A stretch of DNA of 58,984 nt. Source: an uncultured Oscillospiraceae bacterium (GTDB taxonomy: Bacteria > Bacillota > Clostridia > Oscillospirales > Oscillospiraceae). The notes beneath the pieces are model-generated. The model did no database searches. It saw only the letters and a list, made by a program, of their open reading frames with translations, and was not told where the DNA came from. Within the stretch, counting starts at the first letter, position 1, and each line of letters begins with the position of its first letter. The stretch is from the NCBI GenBank assembly GCA_934589525.1, contig CAKTOB010000017.1:1-58984 (forward strand). Direction: 5' to 3'. The position numbers were made by a program, and so were the translations under genes. Of the stretch, positions 58,108 to 58,984 are shown one piece after another.

Positions 58108-58581
58108 TTATTTTTCAGCGATGGATTTGAACGCACTCAATTGGGTGGAATCGATTTTTGATAAATCAAACCACATATCATATACGAATTTGCCACGGGC
58201 GATGATCATGCTATAATAGTTTTCGTTTTCTTTGGTTTCGGGATTGACCACAGAAATGGAGTTGTACCAAATCGGGTGCAGGAAGTTTCCCTCCCGCCAA
58301 CCACTCATCTGGTATTCTGGGAGAATCGTGTCATAATAGGTAATCACATCGATCTCCCGGAGTCTCCAACGGGGAAGCTCTGTTCGAATAATGCCGCCGA
58401 TTTCCTGTTCGGTCTTATCGATAATGGAACATTTTGTTTCAGACACGTCCGAAAGCTGGTATCCATCCGGTGGAGCAAATGGGAAAGCAGTGACATTTCG
58501 GTTCGTATGAGCAAGAGCACATCCAGAAATCAGTGCTGCGAGGAATATACAAAAGACTAGGAACCGTTTCAAATTCTTCAC
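58108..58581 (-). CDS. Small predicted lipoprotein of unknown function
   Basis: 157 residues. The signal FLVFCIFLAALISGCALAHT has lipobox ISGC (Cys near 21). The mature part opens with TNRNVTAFPFAPPDGYQL and has no family I recognise; aromatic-rich strands (VITYYDTILPEYQMSGWREG; NEN-YYSMIIARGKFVYDMW) suggest a compact beta fold. It is AT-richer than most of the window. Upstream (58582-58735) I see no other gene. Its downstream end abuts array 4. Confidence 0.75.
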   Translation of the reverse strand: MKNLKRFLVFCIFLAALISGCALAHTNRNVTAFPFAPPDGYQLSDVSETKCSIIDKTEQEIGGIIRTELPRWRLREIDVITYYDTILPEYQMSGWREGNFLHPIWYNSISVVNPETKENENYYSMIIARGKFVYDMWFDLSKIDSTQLSAFKSIAEK

Positions 58582-58735
58582 CTCTGAGCAAATAGAATAT
58601 TGACTATATGATGGTTACTTACACGTTCCAGAAGTTGATGCGGTATTCATTGCCTTTTCGTTGATTGTAACATCTGCTGTCAGGGTATAGGTGTTTCATG
58701 CTGTTTGCGGACGGCAAGTCCAGGGGATAGCCGCA

Positions 58736-58984
58736 TTAGCGGCGCAAGGGGGTGTAGCCACCTTGACGGAAGGTCGTGACGAAACATTCTCGGTCATGCA
58801 GTTTTCTTCTGCCGACCGGGAATGAAGCTCCGCAGGACGCACGATACTTCCGACAGGGGAGTATAGAAGTGCGCCCTTTAGTTCCTAAAGGGATTTTATC
58901 AGTTCGACAAACTGGAATTTTCTTATGCTCCTGTTCTATTTTACAACCACAGTGTGGACAATATTCTTCACTATTTATAGGTAC
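58736..58984 (-). CDS. C-terminal part of a zinc-ribbon protein, cut by the window edge (transposase-like fragment?)
   Basis: An open minus-strand frame of 82 residues enters from the right edge and stops at 58736. It contains CPHCGCKIEQEHKK, VCRTDKIPLGTKGR and LPCRKYRASCGASFPVG, a double CxxC-type zinc ribbon. The pattern (CPHCG, then a basic stretch and CxxxxxxCGxxF) recalls the N-terminal zinc domain of ISL3-type transposases, but here the frame ends soon after it, so this may be a truncated element. I cannot see the start. Function is uncertain. Confidence 0.4.
   Translation of the reverse strand, partial: VPINSEEYCPHCGCKIEQEHKKIPVCRTDKIPLGTKGRTSILPCRKYRASCGASFPVGRRKLHDRECFVTTFRQGGYTPLRR

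Overview
The window looks like a chromosomal segment from a spore-forming, moderately GC-rich gut Firmicute, most likely Oscillospiraceae/Ruminococcaceae (Clostridia). The reasons are the gene order smc-ftsY-rdgB-yhbY-nadD/yqeK-rsfS-leuS, a SpoVAC protein, YhaM, LuxS, pyruvate phosphate dikinase, a TAXI-type TRAP transporter, low-GC-type -35/-10 promoters with strong AGGAGG ribosome sites, and intergenic mosaics of palindromic repeats. No species can be named from sequence alone. I see no rRNA, tRNA or CRISPR array.

Layout. 1-1031: repeat mosaic. 1072-4164: secreted glycine-rich repeat protein. 4.8-9.0 kb: YhaM nuclease and an ABC exporter. 9.2-11.3 kb: lipoprotein and a NahK-like sugar kinase. 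11.6-21.6 kb: housekeeping block (smc, ftsY, rdgB, yhbY, nadD-yqeK fusion, rsfS, leuS) followed by rpsU. 21.7-24.0 kb: ECF sigma factor with a membrane-anchored partner. 24.2-24.9 kb: second repeat mosaic. 25.0-28.7 kb: DUF2284-type protein and PPDK with an unusual tail. 29.1-37.2 kb: five-gene oligopeptide ABC importer in which several subunits have odd architectures. 37.3-43.6 kb: ApbE-like protein, uracil permease behind a leader terminator, and a TAXI TRAP transporter.

43.6-47.8 kb: the most interesting locus. A divergent HxlR-type regulator faces a tightly packed operon. It contains a small Cys-repeat precursor peptide (three ACGTACGAGDK units), a radical SAM/SPASM maturase, a 30-codon nitroreductase stub, a flavin/ferredoxin protein, a zinc-type macrodomain hydrolase and a class M sirtuin. 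This places a RiPP-like peptide pathway in apparent translational coupling with a reversible protein ADP-ribosylation module.

47.9-58.98 kb: acyltransferase, small membrane protein, MtnN-LuxS, a large membrane protein with a degenerate polysaccharide-deacetylase-like domain next to a DivIVA protein, an AT-rich AbiE toxin-antitoxin pair, SpoVAC, an ECF-transporter S component, nagB behind a MITE, a third symmetric repeat mosaic, a small lipoprotein, and a zinc-ribbon fragment cut by the window edge. Many long open frames lie antisense to real genes; they are artefacts of GC-biased codon use and are omitted.
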